A stretch of 64,000 nt of DNA from JAAYCU01 sp964401335 (GCA_964401335.1 CAYNYK010000002.1:75198-139197), one strand, 5' to 3'. Shown: positions 1 to 8,412, numbered from the stretch's first letter. The notes: generated by a model not told the origin, from the sequence alone. Program-made: numbers and translations.

Positions 1-215
1 TTAGGCTTTGGCCGCCCCATCCGCCAACCACGCCATCAGCGGATGAAGCCCTGTTGTCGGTACGCCCGACTGTTTCCACTCGCCACGGCACACCGGACCC
101 TACCGCCTGTGCCACTCGTTTGCTCCCGAATTTCAGTCCCCAAACCCCATATCATCTATTTTTCAGGATGCAAACCCGTTTATGACCTCCTCGCTCTCAC
201 GGCCATACCAGCCGT
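1..215. other. Spacer downstream of mraZ, no gene resolved
   Basis: In most bacteria rsmH (mraW) follows mraZ directly. Here the minus strand below mraZ holds only short open stretches. One overlaps the mraZ stop (ATGA) but stops after about 16 codons. One frame stays open to the window edge without a convincing start or an RsmH-like N-terminus. rsmH, if present, begins left of the window. I see no confident gene, RNA or repeat here. Confidence 0.4.
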
Positions 216-692
216 TCATCGCTCCCCGTTAACTTTGGATAATTCTGTTCTTAACTGAGCCTGACGCAATAAATCAGGATAACGACTCCAGTTTCGCTCC
301 ATGAATGAGGCGTAATCCTCCCGATTCCATAAGACCAAATGATCCCTCGCCCCGGTCATGGTGACCCGTTTACCGAGACCGACATGATCCAAGGCACGTT
401 GGGGTAAAACCACCCGCCCTTGCCGGTCTATATCCAACACGGTAGCCATCGAATAGAAAACCGCCTCGAAGTCCTCTTTCTCCTCGCCTTCTTGAAGGGA
501 ACTGTGATATTGTTCGGCATAACGCTCGAAGTATTTGTCCGCGTAGAGACTTAACGTACCCCTCCGTTTGCCCGGCACCAGATAAAAACGACTGCCGTCC
601 TTTTCCGCATCCATGTCCGCGCGAATGCCTGCGGGTATTGACAACCGGTTCTTGGGGTCGATGGCCAAATCATAGGTGCCTGTATAAAGCAT
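216..692 (-). CDS. mraZ: Transcriptional regulator MraZ
   Basis: 158 aa, the normal length for MraZ, the DNA-binding regulator usually encoded first in the division and cell wall (dcw) cluster. Two AbrB-like half-domains are visible, each with the family DxxxR signature: DPKNRLSIP at residues 12-20 and DRQGRVVLP at 89-97. MraZ is known to form a ring-shaped oligomer and to bind repeated GTGGGA-like boxes in its own promoter; such boxes lie upstream here at 730-775. The gene reads toward the left edge, so the rest of the dcw cluster would lie outside the window. The ATG start fits the conserved N-terminus MLYTGTYDLAID; its ribosome binding site is weak. Confidence 0.95.
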   Translation of the reverse strand: MLYTGTYDLAIDPKNRLSIPAGIRADMDAEKDGSRFYLVPGKRRGTLSLYADKYFERYAEQYHSSLQEGEEKEDFEAVFYSMATVLDIDRQGRVVLPQRALDHVGLGKRVTMTGARDHLVLWNREDYASFMERNWSRYPDLLRQAQLRTELSKVNGER

Positions 693-729
693 GAATCTCT
701 AACCCGAAGACGATCGCCGAATTGTTTTA

Positions 730-775
730 TCCCACAACTAGGTCTTATATGGGAATTCATACCACACTATCCCAC
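730..775 (-). promoter_or_regulatory. Candidate MraZ-box repeats upstream of mraZ
   Basis: On the minus strand three similar hexamers face mraZ: GTGGGA at 775-770, GTGGTA at 765-760 and GTGGGA at 735-730. Their spacing is 10 and 30 bp, so all lie on one face of the helix. Known MraZ sites are TGGG-type boxes repeated with about 10-bp periodicity in mraZ promoters. The match and position are seen directly; autoregulation is inferred. Confidence 0.5.
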
Positions 776-1074
776 TTTGTTCAAGGGTTTTCTTCAAGAA
801 AATGACCCGATTCAAAAATTTTTTTTATCGGAACCAACCAGGCACCAAGATATGGAGGTCAAAAACGCTCAATTACCAAATAAAAGGGGGGTAGAGAAAG
901 CTAGAACAAAAAAGATGACCAAAGAAAGACGAAGGGCCGTCAGGATTTTTCTTCATGAATCGAAACAATCATTAACTTGGCGACTGGCAACTGGGCAAAG
1001 TGAACATGATTAGGGTATTCACACCCAAATTTTATCCGAACAACAAATGAACTTCTCTTTGGTTTGCGCGATTA
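776..1074. other. AT-rich spacer between mraZ and the DUF6941 gene
   Basis: About 300 bases, markedly more A/T-rich than the flanking genes, with an eight-T run near 822-830. It probably carries the mraZ promoter on the minus strand. A plus-strand frame opens at a TTG at 777 and runs 78 codons (to 1013), but its product is lysine/arginine-rich, matches no family I know and lacks a ribosome binding site, so I do not call it. Confidence 0.35.
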
Positions 1075-1509
1075 TCATTCGGGAGCAGGACCGGGGCCCG
1101 CCACCAGATGCATTACGTAGAGCCGCCGCTCCATGAGCAATTCATCATTGGCCAGCAACTGAATGCGATATTCACCCGGCGTCTCGAACGTCAGATTCGT
1201 CAGGACGAAATTGAGTTCCGCCACCATCCGCGGATCGCGGAAATCGAGGGCCGCCTCCCTCGAAAACAGCGGCGGCCGGTTCTCATCCGCCCCCACCAGA
1301 CTCAGGCGGATTCGCGTTTTTCCATGCCCGTTGGTCATGGCCACATGAATCGCCATCTGACGATGTACGACCGGAAACTGCCGGGCGTTGATCGTCGAAA
1401 ACGTACCCAGAATCGTGCATTTGTGCGTGGCTGGATCCTGGTAGATCGCATCACACAGAATCATGGCCAGCACCACCGGCGCCGGCGGACCCACACGTGC
1501 ATCGGGCAT
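1075..1509 (-). CDS. DUF6941-like protein
   Basis: 144 aa from an ATG at 1509, preceded by AAGGAG at six bases; an in-frame ATG five codons earlier has no such site. The N-terminal APVVLAMILCDAI, the middle ILGTFSTINARQFP and the C-terminal FETPGEYRIQLLANDELL match the pattern I associate with DUF6941, a small all-beta family common in Planctomycetes and other environmental bacteria, of unknown function. No signal peptide or membrane segment, so probably cytoplasmic. It stands alone. Family assignment is from memory of the pattern; the function is unknown. Confidence 0.65.
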   Translation of the reverse strand: MPDARVGPPAPVVLAMILCDAIYQDPATHKCTILGTFSTINARQFPVVHRQMAIHVAMTNGHGKTRIRLSLVGADENRPPLFSREAALDFRDPRMVAELNFVLTNLTFETPGEYRIQLLANDELLMERRLYVMHLVAGPGPAPE

Positions 1510-1913
1510 AAAAATCTCCTTCAAGATAATTGTAGCATAAAAACGATCAGCCGTCAGTGATCAGCATTCAGTGGGCAGTGGTCGACTCTGCAACTGAGTG
1601 CCGAACACGGACGGCTGAATACTGACGGCTGAATACTGACGGCTGAATACTGAATGTGCGGGCCGCCTTTAATCCCGGCAAGTATGCCGCCGAGGCCAAA
1701 TTCAAGGCCGCCTTGACACCGACAACGACTTGTTTCTATGCCCTGTATTTCGAGGAGAAAATGAACGCGATCTTCGTAACGATGCTTATAGTTATAACTG
1801 GCAGAAGCTGGGCAATCCCATGATGTTCTTCAGATATCCGTATGCCCGCCAGCCCCCTCTTCTATCGCCCTTCGGCAGGTCGATGAATCGATGCGTCGCG
1901 CGCTGGCCTCGCG
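1510..1913. other. Spacer with short repeats and a possible gene remnant
   Basis: Some 400 bases without a confident gene. It contains a 14-bp tandem repeat (1611-1652), an inverted relative of that repeat near 1548-1572, and from about 1656 on the plus strand an open stretch of roughly 55 codons (VRAAFNPGKYAAEAKFKAAL...) that ends at a stop near 1822 and has protein-like composition. The last may be a decayed gene; it lacks a clear start and family. Confidence 0.35.
1611..1652. repeat. 14-bp tandem repeat, three copies
   Basis: The unit ACGGCTGAATACTG occurs three times head to tail without a mismatch (1611, 1625, 1639). A reverse-complement-like stretch (CAGCCGTCAGTGATCAGC and on) lies about 50 bases upstream, so the whole could fold into a large hairpin. 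Short repeats of this flavour, built from CTGA and ACTGACGG motifs, are common intergenic filler in environmental genomes. Confidence 0.7.
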
Positions 1914-3041
1914 CTATCCCCGGGCCAGACGACAGAGGATTTCGCAGCCCTGGCGGATCTTCTCGTCGGTGGTGGCGTAGCTCAGCCGGAAGTGGGTTTT
2001 CTTCTCGCTGAAGACCGAGCCGGGAATAATCAGCACATGGTGGGCGATGGCCTGTTCGACAAAGGCGAAATCATCCTCAAATCGTCGGGGAATACGCGGG
2101 AAGATGTAAAATCCGCCGCCGGGCCGGGCCAGTTCAAAATCTTTTTCCAGCAAGGAGACCGCAAGATCGCGCTTACGGCGGTAATCGTTGACGTGCCCGC
2201 TGATGTCCGCGTCGAGGGCGGCCAGCCCCGCCCATTGCACCATGCTGGGCGCGCATACGAATGTATACTGCTGCAGCTTGGTCATCTCCTCGATCAGCCA
2301 TTTCGGGCCGGCCGCGCTGCCGAGCCGCCAGCCGGTCATCCCGTAGCTCTTGCCGAACCCGCGCAGCAACAGCGTGCGCTGCGGCGCGTAACGCGTGCCG
2401 CCCGGACACGGTCCGTCGTAGCAAAGTTGGTTGTAAATCTCGTCGATCAGCAAAATCAGATTATGGCGTTCGGCCAGATCGGCCGCCGCCCGCAATTCCT
2501 CATCGTTCAACACCATTCCAGTCGGATTACTCGGCGTGGCAATGACCAGTATCTTGGTTTTCGGCGTGATGGCCGCCTCGAAGCGGGCCGGGTCGAAACG
2601 AAAATCAGGATAGGTATCGACAAATACCGGCACTCCACCCACCAGGCGCACGGCGTATTTATAGATCACGAAATACGGATCGCCCATCACTACCTGATCG
2701 CCCGGATCGAGCAAGGCCATGAGGGCCAGCAGGATGCCTCCGGACACACCCGAGGTAATCAGCACCGGCAAATCCTGGCCGGTCTGGGCCTTGATCTCGG
2801 CGGCGATCCGCTCGCGTAAAGGAGCGATTCCCTGCGTAACGGTATAACCGTTTTTCCCGTCGGCGATGGCCTGGATGGCCGCCTGCTTGACCGATCCGGG
2901 CACATCGAAGTCCGGCTGCCCGATGGACAGGTTGATGGGATCCTTCAGCTTCACGCCCAGATCGAAAACCTTGCGGATCCCGGAGGCATCCACGGATCGA
3001 CTGCGCGCGGAAAGAAAACGCTCGGCGTTCGGCTCGGACAT
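1914..3041 (-). CDS. Class I/II pyridoxal-phosphate aminotransferase
   Basis: 375 aa from the ATG at 3041, preceded by AAGGA; an in-frame upstream ATG at 3089 would add 16 residues unlike the family. Fold-type I aminotransferase, aspartate aminotransferase-like (subgroup I-gamma appearance). Seen: the Schiff-base lysine K231 in GFGKSYGMTGWRLG, NPTG at 172-175, the cofactor-binding aspartate in LLIDEIYNQL (D200), Y at 203, and the C-terminal substrate arginine in FRLSYATTDEKI. Cytoplasmic. The exact amino-group donor cannot be read from sequence; aspartate, alanine or aromatic amino acids are all possible. The PVC small basic protein gene lies 60 bases upstream in the same direction, so they may share a transcript. 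Confidence 0.9.
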   Translation of the reverse strand: MSEPNAERFLSARSRSVDASGIRKVFDLGVKLKDPINLSIGQPDFDVPGSVKQAAIQAIADGKNGYTVTQGIAPLRERIAAEIKAQTGQDLPVLITSGVSGGILLALMALLDPGDQVVMGDPYFVIYKYAVRLVGGVPVFVDTYPDFRFDPARFEAAITPKTKILVIATPSNPTGMVLNDEELRAAADLAERHNLILLIDEIYNQLCYDGPCPGGTRYAPQRTLLLRGFGKSYGMTGWRLGSAAGPKWLIEEMTKLQQYTFVCAPSMVQWAGLAALDADISGHVNDYRRKRDLAVSLLEKDFELARPGGGFYIFPRIPRRFEDDFAFVEQAIAHHVLIIPGSVFSEKKTHFRLSYATTDEKIRQGCEILCRLARG

Positions 3042-3101
3042 AAAGTTGGATCCTTGCTGGCTCGAAGGGGTCCGAAACGGCGGACCCACCGGAAAAGTTC
3101 A

Positions 3102-3368
3102 TCACTTCTTGGCGGCCGGTTTGCTCTCGGCGGCCGGTTTGGCCTCGGCGGCGGCCGCGGCTTCGCCTTCGGCGCCCTCGGCCTTCTTCTTTTCCTTCTT
3201 GCCGACCTTGACATTGCGATTGGCCACCTTCGGCAGGCCGAACACGCTGGCCTTGTCTTTTTCCCAGCGCTCCTGCTCGGTCAGCCGGGCAATGCGTTCG
3301 GCCCGCGAAAGCACGTTACGATGACGGGATAGTGAACGAGCGGATTTAAGCGATCGATCCATTGACAT
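3102..3368 (-). CDS. PVC-superphylum small basic protein
   Basis: 88 aa. The N-terminal half (SMDRSLKSARSLSRHRNVLSRAERIARL, then SVFGLPKVANRNVKVGKK) matches the small basic protein family known from Planctomycetes, Verrucomicrobia, Lentisphaerae and Chlamydiae (TIGR04137-like), proposed to associate with ribosomal RNA. The C-terminal half is a low-complexity Lys/Ala/Glu tail. It is strongly basic, as expected for RNA binding. AGGAG lies ten bases before the ATG; a second in-frame ATG two codons later is possible. Its presence is a good lineage marker for this window. The family is recognised with fair certainty; the molecular role is inferred. Confidence 0.85.
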   Translation of the reverse strand: MSMDRSLKSARSLSRHRNVLSRAERIARLTEQERWEKDKASVFGLPKVANRNVKVGKKEKKKAEGAEGEAAAAAEAKPAAESKPAAKK

Positions 3369-3395
3369 CGAAGAACAACTCCTGTAGTTAAAACC

Positions 3396-4337
3396 TCATG
3401 GCTCTCTAAAAACGTAGGGGGCGTGAAAACTGTATTGGGCTTTACCGGCAAACTCCTGTTTGTATTTCTTGCCCAACTCGACGATTTTTTTGCAATACGG
3501 TTCGGCGGCATCTTTTCCCGAAAAACCGTCCACACTGATCAGAACCAACCGACCACTTTCCGTTCGATCCAAAGTCGCTAGGATGCCCTGATTTTTGAGC
3601 CAATCGCGAGCGGTTTCGGCTTCCTGCCGATGCTGCAATTGAAAACTTTCTATCACCACATAATTCCGCCCTGAAACCCTACCGGTTTCAGCTAACGCGG
3701 CCGTCGGCGTGACCGACCTTTCGGCCGCCCCGGGCGATCGACGCGTTTCCTGAACGGCTTTCACTGGCGACGAGGAATCAACCGACAAGGCTCGCGGCTG
3801 GGGCGGCTGACCTATCGCTTCGTCGATTTCCGGGCTGCCGGTCGTTTCGAGGGGTTCCGGCAAATTGGTAAGCTCGGCGGACCTATGGCCCATCGCGCCA
3901 ATAAAATAGCTTACCAAGACCAGTACGATCAGCATGAAAGTTATGACAGCTATATTAACATAATTCAATGATAAATTAACTCGCCCGCGATCAACACTTA
4001 GGATTTTTCCTGATCCGGGCGAGAAAATATCCTTTGTTTCCACGCCCATGGTCCCGACTCGGCTCACCGGAACCTGCGTCTCGGTCGGGCTGCAAGATTC
4101 TATCGGTTTCACCTCCGCGGCGGTCGGTTGCTCAACCTGAGTGGCGGCCTGGACAGGCGTTTCCGGAACTGACTGAACCGGTTCGGCAGGCTCGGCCTTA
4201 CCCTCTACGGGCTTGTCTGGCGGGCTTTGTTGCCCGCGTTTCCACCAGCGGGGCAGTTCCAACCGCCCCGTACGTGGGGCCTTCTGCTTCTGGTCGATCA
4301 GCTCAAAAAGCGCAGGAGCGTGTTTCGATTTTGGCAT
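3396..4337 (-). CDS. Single-pass membrane protein with C-terminal SPOR-like domain
   Basis: 313 aa. A charged, proline-rich N-terminal region (1-120) is followed by one hydrophobic segment at about 127-149 (ITFMLIVLVLVSYFIGAM), a low-complexity linker, and a C-terminal region (about 220-300: YVVIESFQLQHRQEAETARDWL... ILISVDGFSG) resembling a SPOR domain, which in other proteins binds denuded septal peptidoglycan. The predicted topology puts the SPOR-like end outside the cytoplasm. AGGAGG sits eight bases before the ATG. The SPOR assignment is by fold-pattern and medium in confidence. It could take part in division or wall remodelling, which fits a location near mraZ, but that is inference. 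Confidence 0.65.
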   Translation of the reverse strand: MPKSKHAPALFELIDQKQKAPRTGRLELPRWWKRGQQSPPDKPVEGKAEPAEPVQSVPETPVQAATQVEQPTAAEVKPIESCSPTETQVPVSRVGTMGVETKDIFSPGSGKILSVDRGRVNLSLNYVNIAVITFMLIVLVLVSYFIGAMGHRSAELTNLPEPLETTGSPEIDEAIGQPPQPRALSVDSSSPVKAVQETRRSPGAAERSVTPTAALAETGRVSGRNYVVIESFQLQHRQEAETARDWLKNQGILATLDRTESGRLVLISVDGFSGKDAAEPYCKKIVELGKKYKQEFAGKAQYSFHAPYVFREP

Positions 4338-4535
4338 AATGGTATCCTCCTGCCTACAGGCCCTACAGCAGCGATCCTCACGCCTGTCTTTTGAGTAATA
4401 CTAAGATAACGGATTTTCGCCTCCAATCAAGTCGGCTGTCCGATTTCCCGGCAGGGGCGGCCCGGCAGCCGATTGCCAAAACCGCCCGTATAGAGATAAT
4501 CAATAAGGGCAACAGGCGGCGAAAACCGGTTTTCT

Positions 4536-5579
4536 ATGAGGTGGATTTTGACTGATAAACGGGCAAGCAGCGGTTTTTTCATGGCTTTATCGGCCTTGGC
4601 GCTAATTTTCTGCACCGGCTGCCCCGTGGTAGATAACCGACCGGCCCCGGGGCAACTGATCAAGCAGAAGGAGCCTGAGTTTGGTCGGTTTTACCACCTC
4701 TACGTACCCTCCCGATACAACAAGGCCCGTTCGTGGCCTCTGGTCATTGCCTGCCACGGAACCAATCCATGGGATACCGCGGACCGGCAGATAGACCAGT
4801 GGAAAGGGCTGGCCGAGGAAAAGGGGTTTTTGGTCGCCGCCCCGGAACTGATCGGAACCAAAGGTGACTTTCCCCCTGCTCCCGACGAGCAAATCCGCCG
4901 CCAATTGGCCGACGAAAAGGTCATCCTTTCGGTCGTCCATGCGGTCCGCGCCGCCCGGCAGGTGGATGAAAGCCGCGTTTTTCTCACCGGCTGGTCCGCC
5001 GGTGCATACGCCGTGCTTTTCACCGGGCTACGTAATCCTGATATCTTCCGGGCCATCGCCGTCAGCCAGGGCAATTTCAAACCCGCTTTCGTCGAACCGT
5101 GCATCCCTTTCATTGACCGCTACCAGCCGGTGAAAATCGTTTACAACAGCGAAGACATCCTGGTCAAAGCCGATGCCCCGGCGTGTATCGAATGGTTGCG
5201 GACGCAGGGCATGCACCCCGTCGTACTTGAGCGACCGGGTATTCATAAGCGTGATCCGGAACCGATCTTCGAATTCTTCGTCGATTGTGCGCGTCGAATT
5301 CCCTGGATTCGTGTCTACGTCGAATACGATCCGGTGGACCCGATGCAGGTAATGTTCGGCGTGCGCTGCTCGTTCGAGCCGAAGGAATTCCTCTGGGATT
5401 TTGGTGATGAGACGCGAGCGTCGTTCCCGGCACCCCGGCATCGTTACGAAAAACCGGGCCGCTACCTCGCCAAGGTGGCCTTGTGGGCGCCGAACGGGAA
5501 ATCCTACGTCCGTCAGCTTAATCTCCAAGTTCCACCGGTTCGCCTGGGTGCGGCCGCCTCGGCCCCCGCAAGTCCGTAA
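4536..5579 (+). CDS. Lipoprotein alpha/beta hydrolase (PHB depolymerase/LpqC-like) with C-terminal PKD-like domain
   Basis: 347 aa. A hydrophobic leader ends in a lipobox-like FCTGC with the cysteine at residue 29, so probably exported and lipid-anchored. Residues 50-240 form an alpha/beta hydrolase: oxyanion-type ACHG at 72-75, nucleophile elbow GWSAG with Ser154, a strand and Asp in VYNSEDIL, and a candidate catalytic histidine in PGIHKRD. Residues about 255-335 look like a PKD domain (FLWDFGDETRASFPAPRHRYEKPGRY), typical of secreted polymer-degrading enzymes. Likely an esterase acting on a polymer or surface substrate; the substrate is not known. The ATG lacks a good ribosome binding site; a TTG four codons later is an alternative start. 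Confidence 0.75.
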   Translation: MRWILTDKRASSGFFMALSALALIFCTGCPVVDNRPAPGQLIKQKEPEFGRFYHLYVPSRYNKARSWPLVIACHGTNPWDTADRQIDQWKGLAEEKGFLVAAPELIGTKGDFPPAPDEQIRRQLADEKVILSVVHAVRAARQVDESRVFLTGWSAGAYAVLFTGLRNPDIFRAIAVSQGNFKPAFVEPCIPFIDRYQPVKIVYNSEDILVKADAPACIEWLRTQGMHPVVLERPGIHKRDPEPIFEFFVDCARRIPWIRVYVEYDPVDPMQVMFGVRCSFEPKEFLWDFGDETRASFPAPRHRYEKPGRYLAKVALWAPNGKSYVRQLNLQVPPVRLGAAASAPASP

Positions 5580-5622
5580 CTCGTGAAGGACCGGGACAAG
5601 GATCGCGCGGAAACGATTGCTT

Positions 5623-6099
5623 ATGAACGCCTACCTGCTACATCGCGAGCAGACGATCCGGCGTCCGTTGGAGGAGGTTTTTGCATTTTTCGCGGATGCG
5701 ACCCAACTGGAGAATATCACCCCGCCCTGGCTGTATTTTCGCATTCTGACCCCGCGACCGATCGAGATGCATACCGATACGATTATCCGCTACCTCATCC
5801 GGTGGCGCGGCCTGCCGCTCCTATGGCGTACACGCATTCTGCTATGGCGTCCGCCGCGCATGTTCATTGACGTACAGGAGGCCGGACCCTATCGCGTCTG
5901 GCATCATACTCATCGGTTCGATTCGGTCCCCGAAGGTACTCGGATTATCGACACCTTGCGTTATGCCCCGCCGCTTGGTCCGCTCGGTGGCATCATGCAT
6001 GCTTTATGGATTCGCCGCGATGTCGAGGCCATCTTCGATTACCGCCATCAGCGCATCGCGGAAATCTTCGCGGACCAACCCGCCATGACGCCCGCGTGA
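5623..6099 (+). CDS. SRPBCC-family ligand-binding protein
   Basis: 158 aa from the ATG at 5623. The opening LLHREQTIRRPLEEVFAFFADATQLENITPPWLYFRIL is a classic START/SRPBCC (polyketide cyclase/coenzyme Q-binding) pattern; the end (LRYAPPLGPLGGIMHALWIRRDVEAIFDYRHQRIAEIF) matches the long C-terminal helix. These soluble proteins bind hydrophobic ligands in a deep cavity. It begins 43 bases after the hydrolase gene and ends 50 bases before larB, all on one strand, so the three may be co-transcribed, though no functional link is evident. Confidence 0.8.
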   Translation: MNAYLLHREQTIRRPLEEVFAFFADATQLENITPPWLYFRILTPRPIEMHTDTIIRYLIRWRGLPLLWRTRILLWRPPRMFIDVQEAGPYRVWHHTHRFDSVPEGTRIIDTLRYAPPLGPLGGIMHALWIRRDVEAIFDYRHQRIAEIFADQPAMTPA

Positions 6100-6149
6100 T
6101 GATCCGCAAAGATTGGCTTTTCCGCGAATAACAATTAGGATATCCCAGC

Positions 6150-6968
6150 ATGGATGAACAAGCTTTGCGCAGACTGTTAAGCGGCATTCGGGACCGGCGG
6201 GTTTCCCTTGAGGAAGCGATACGGTCCTTTCGCAACCTGCCTTTCGAGGACCTGGGTTTCGCCAAGGTCGATCACCATCGCTCCCTGCGTTGCGGTTTTC
6301 CCGAAGTCATTTACTGTGCCGGCAAGACTACCGCGCAGGTCGTGGAAATCTTCGAGCGGCGACGGGTCGGCGGCGGCAACGTGCTGGCTACCCGCGCTTC
6401 CGCCGAGGTGGCCCGGGCCATCCGCCGCAAGGTTCGCAAGGCATGTTATAACCCGATCGCGCAAACCGTCGTATTGCGGCAGAACCCCGCCCGTCCGACC
6501 GATCATTACGTGGCCATCGTTTGCGCCGGCACCTCCGACATGCCTATCGCCGAGGAAGCCCGGGAAACCTGCGAGATCATGGACCAGCCGACCCGCTCAT
6601 TCTACGACGTGGGCGTCGCCGGGATTCATCGTCTGCTGGCTCATGCCGCGGAGTTGAATGAGGCCAAAGCGGTGGTCGTCTGCGCGGGGATGGAAGGCGC
6701 GCTGGCCAGCGTCGTCGGCGGGCTGGTGCCCTGCCCGGTGATCGCCGTACCGACCAGTATCGGTTACGGAGCCAGCTTCGGCGGCCTGGCTCCGCTGCTG
6801 ACCATGCTCAACAGTTGCGCCGCCGGAGTGGCCGTCGTGAATATCGATAACGGCTTCGGCGCCGGCTACATGGCCGCCCTTATCGCCCGATCCGGGGATC
6901 CTCTCATATACTCCCGCAAACGAGGCAAAACTCATATCCATCAAAAAGCAAGGAAACGCTCGTCCTGA
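6150..6968 (+). CDS. larB: Nickel-pincer cofactor biosynthesis protein LarB
   Basis: 272 aa. The N-terminal LLSGIRDRRVSLEEAI and LGFAKVDHHRSLRCGFPEVIYCAGKT, and the PurE-like C-terminal half (VCAGTSDMPIAEEARET..., VVCAGMEGALASVVGGLVPCPVIAVPTSIGYGASFGGLAPLLTMLNSCAAGVAVVNIDNGFGAGYMA split across 125-245) are diagnostic of LarB. LarB carboxylates the pyridinium ring of nicotinic acid adenine dinucleotide and hydrolyses it to start synthesis of the Ni-pincer nucleotide used by LarA-type racemases. LarC and LarE, needed for the later steps, are not in this window. Cytoplasmic. Confidence 0.92.
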   Translation: MDEQALRRLLSGIRDRRVSLEEAIRSFRNLPFEDLGFAKVDHHRSLRCGFPEVIYCAGKTTAQVVEIFERRRVGGGNVLATRASAEVARAIRRKVRKACYNPIAQTVVLRQNPARPTDHYVAIVCAGTSDMPIAEEARETCEIMDQPTRSFYDVGVAGIHRLLAHAAELNEAKAVVVCAGMEGALASVVGGLVPCPVIAVPTSIGYGASFGGLAPLLTMLNSCAAGVAVVNIDNGFGAGYMAALIARSGDPLIYSRKRGKTHIHQKARKRSS

Positions 6969-7003
6969 AGCCGCAAGTCATGTAAAGCATTTAGCGGAAG
7001 GAT

Positions 7004-7186
7004 TTACACGCGGCGAGGCGGCATTCCCCGGTGCATCATGGAATGACGCAGGCTCCCTTCGTCCGCGGTAGCCGGTATATGAAATTTGAGATTTGACGAG
7101 GCCGTATCAGAACCGGAAGCGGCAGCCCGGCCGAATGCGGTAGATTCTGGCCCGACGGAAGAGTAGGCTTCCAGGCCTTGCATCAT
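7004..7186 (-). CDS. Small hypothetical ORF overlapping the upstream stop (doubtful)
   Basis: 60 codons starting within the stop of the upstream membrane-protein gene (ATGA overlap). The product is Ser/Ala/Gly-rich with no motif I recognise. Overlap gives some reason to think of translational coupling, but composition and codon use do not stand out, and the stretch could be noncoding. Confidence 0.2.
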   Translation of the reverse strand: MMQGLEAYSSVGPESTAFGRAAASGSDTASSNLKFHIPATADEGSLRHSMMHRGMPPRRV

Positions 7187-8121
7187 TCGGATTCGACAAG
7201 GTCTTCAGAACCGGAAGCAACGTGATCAACCAGTCTGCTGAAACCAAGTTGGTCAGGGCTCATGCCCAGTTCCTCGAAATTGAAAGGCCGGCCGCACTCG
7301 GGACAACGCATCACGGTCAAGCCGAAAAGATAGTAGTCGCATTGCGGGCAATGACCACTGGGACGCTTGCGCAGCCGGCAGGTCAGGAGCAGCCAAACGG
7401 TTCGCCGCCAGCCGTGACCGGCCAAGGCCCGGGCCTCGCCAATCGACGAAAACAGAAGCAGGCAGGAGGCCACAAAAGAGACATGGACGCCGTAACGGAT
7501 ATTCACTGAGGATTGGAACAGCCAATAAGCGAACCATACGGAAGCGGCCAACGTCGCGATGAATATGTGGCTGATGAAACGTAACGAGCGAAGGGGAATG
7601 GTGGCGATCATGTATGCCAAGACCAGTAACGGGGCAAACAAGTAACCGATATAAAACAGTAGAGAGACATAGATATCTTGAAAGGTCGGCAGATCACCCA
7701 TGCTGATAGTACCTATTAACAAGACAGCCAATAACAGAAGACAATCCCCCAGAATGAGTATGGCGACAGCCTTCGTGCATAACCTGGATAAACCGTCAAA
7801 GGAAATCAATCTGAAAACAGCGTGAAGAGCGATCAGGAAACCCAATAGATATGCGGGAATGTAAAGACCTAGGAGTAAAAGATACTGGCCGATGGATTCC
7901 AAAGAGCCATCGCTCGCATGGATGGCCCCCGCCACATTCACCGCCAGGAACGCGGGACTGTAATTAACAGAACATCCTTGGATGGAAATGGCAGGTAGAA
8001 AGAACGTCGCCGCCAGGAGGAGTCCGGAAGTAGTACTCAGGATCCGCCACGGCCGGGCTCGTCGCTCGCGATCATCAGACGATGGAGGCATTGCGGCGGA
8101 TTGGGTTGCTTCCCGAGTCAT
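7183..8121 (-). CDS. Polytopic membrane protein with C-terminal planctomycete-type zinc ribbon
   Basis: 312 aa. About five or six hydrophobic segments are visible (near 30-48, 80-107, 117-141, 150-177, 181-203 and 211-228). The cytoplasmic tail carries a zinc ribbon, cysteines C258, C261, C273 and C276 in CPQCDYYLFGLTVMRCPECG. This CPxCxYxLxGL...RCPECGRPF ribbon is a recurring tail in Planctomycetes membrane proteins of unknown function. No enzyme motif is visible. It stands alone between larB (convergent) and a toxin-antitoxin pair. Function unknown. Confidence 0.7.
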   Translation of the reverse strand: MTREATQSAAMPPSSDDRERRARPWRILSTTSGLLLAATFFLPAISIQGCSVNYSPAFLAVNVAGAIHASDGSLESIGQYLLLLGLYIPAYLLGFLIALHAVFRLISFDGLSRLCTKAVAILILGDCLLLLAVLLIGTISMGDLPTFQDIYVSLLFYIGYLFAPLLVLAYMIATIPLRSLRFISHIFIATLAASVWFAYWLFQSSVNIRYGVHVSFVASCLLLFSSIGEARALAGHGWRRTVWLLLTCRLRKRPSGHCPQCDYYLFGLTVMRCPECGRPFNFEELGMSPDQLGFSRLVDHVASGSEDLVESE

Positions 8122-8412
8122 GGGTGGGAATTATATCCAGAGAGGCTTATCAACGCGACGAGAAAAGGCGGTTGATGAAACATTTCAGCGTCGAAGCGAT
8201 GCACGGGCAGGCTCCGGTACTCCGGGGTTTGCCCGTGTATAACCCGCAAGTAGACTGACATCGCATGTCCTGGCGCGCCGGAGTTTCATGATGATTGCGA
8301 GGTTGATCGCCTTCGTATCCTCGCTGCCGCTGTTGATGTCAGTCTGCGGTTCCGTTACAGTATTAAGTGGGCAGCCAACGCTCTTGGGCATCGTGGATTG
8401 GGAGGCTAAATT
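8122..8412. other. Spacer between divergent genes
   Basis: About 290 bases between the divergent membrane-protein gene and the toxin-antitoxin pair. It should hold two promoters. The only clear signal is the GGGAGG ribosome binding site at 8399-8404, seven bases before the GTG of the antitoxin. I see no RNA gene or repeat. Confidence 0.4.

Noticed and set aside
43..258. Short plus-strand frame opposite the mraZ stop
   Set aside because: No ribosome binding site, no recognisable product, and overlaps mraZ.
777..1013. 78-codon frame in an AT-rich spacer
   Set aside because: TTG start without a ribosome binding site; a Lys/Arg-rich product matches nothing and lies on the AT-rich promoter DNA of mraZ.
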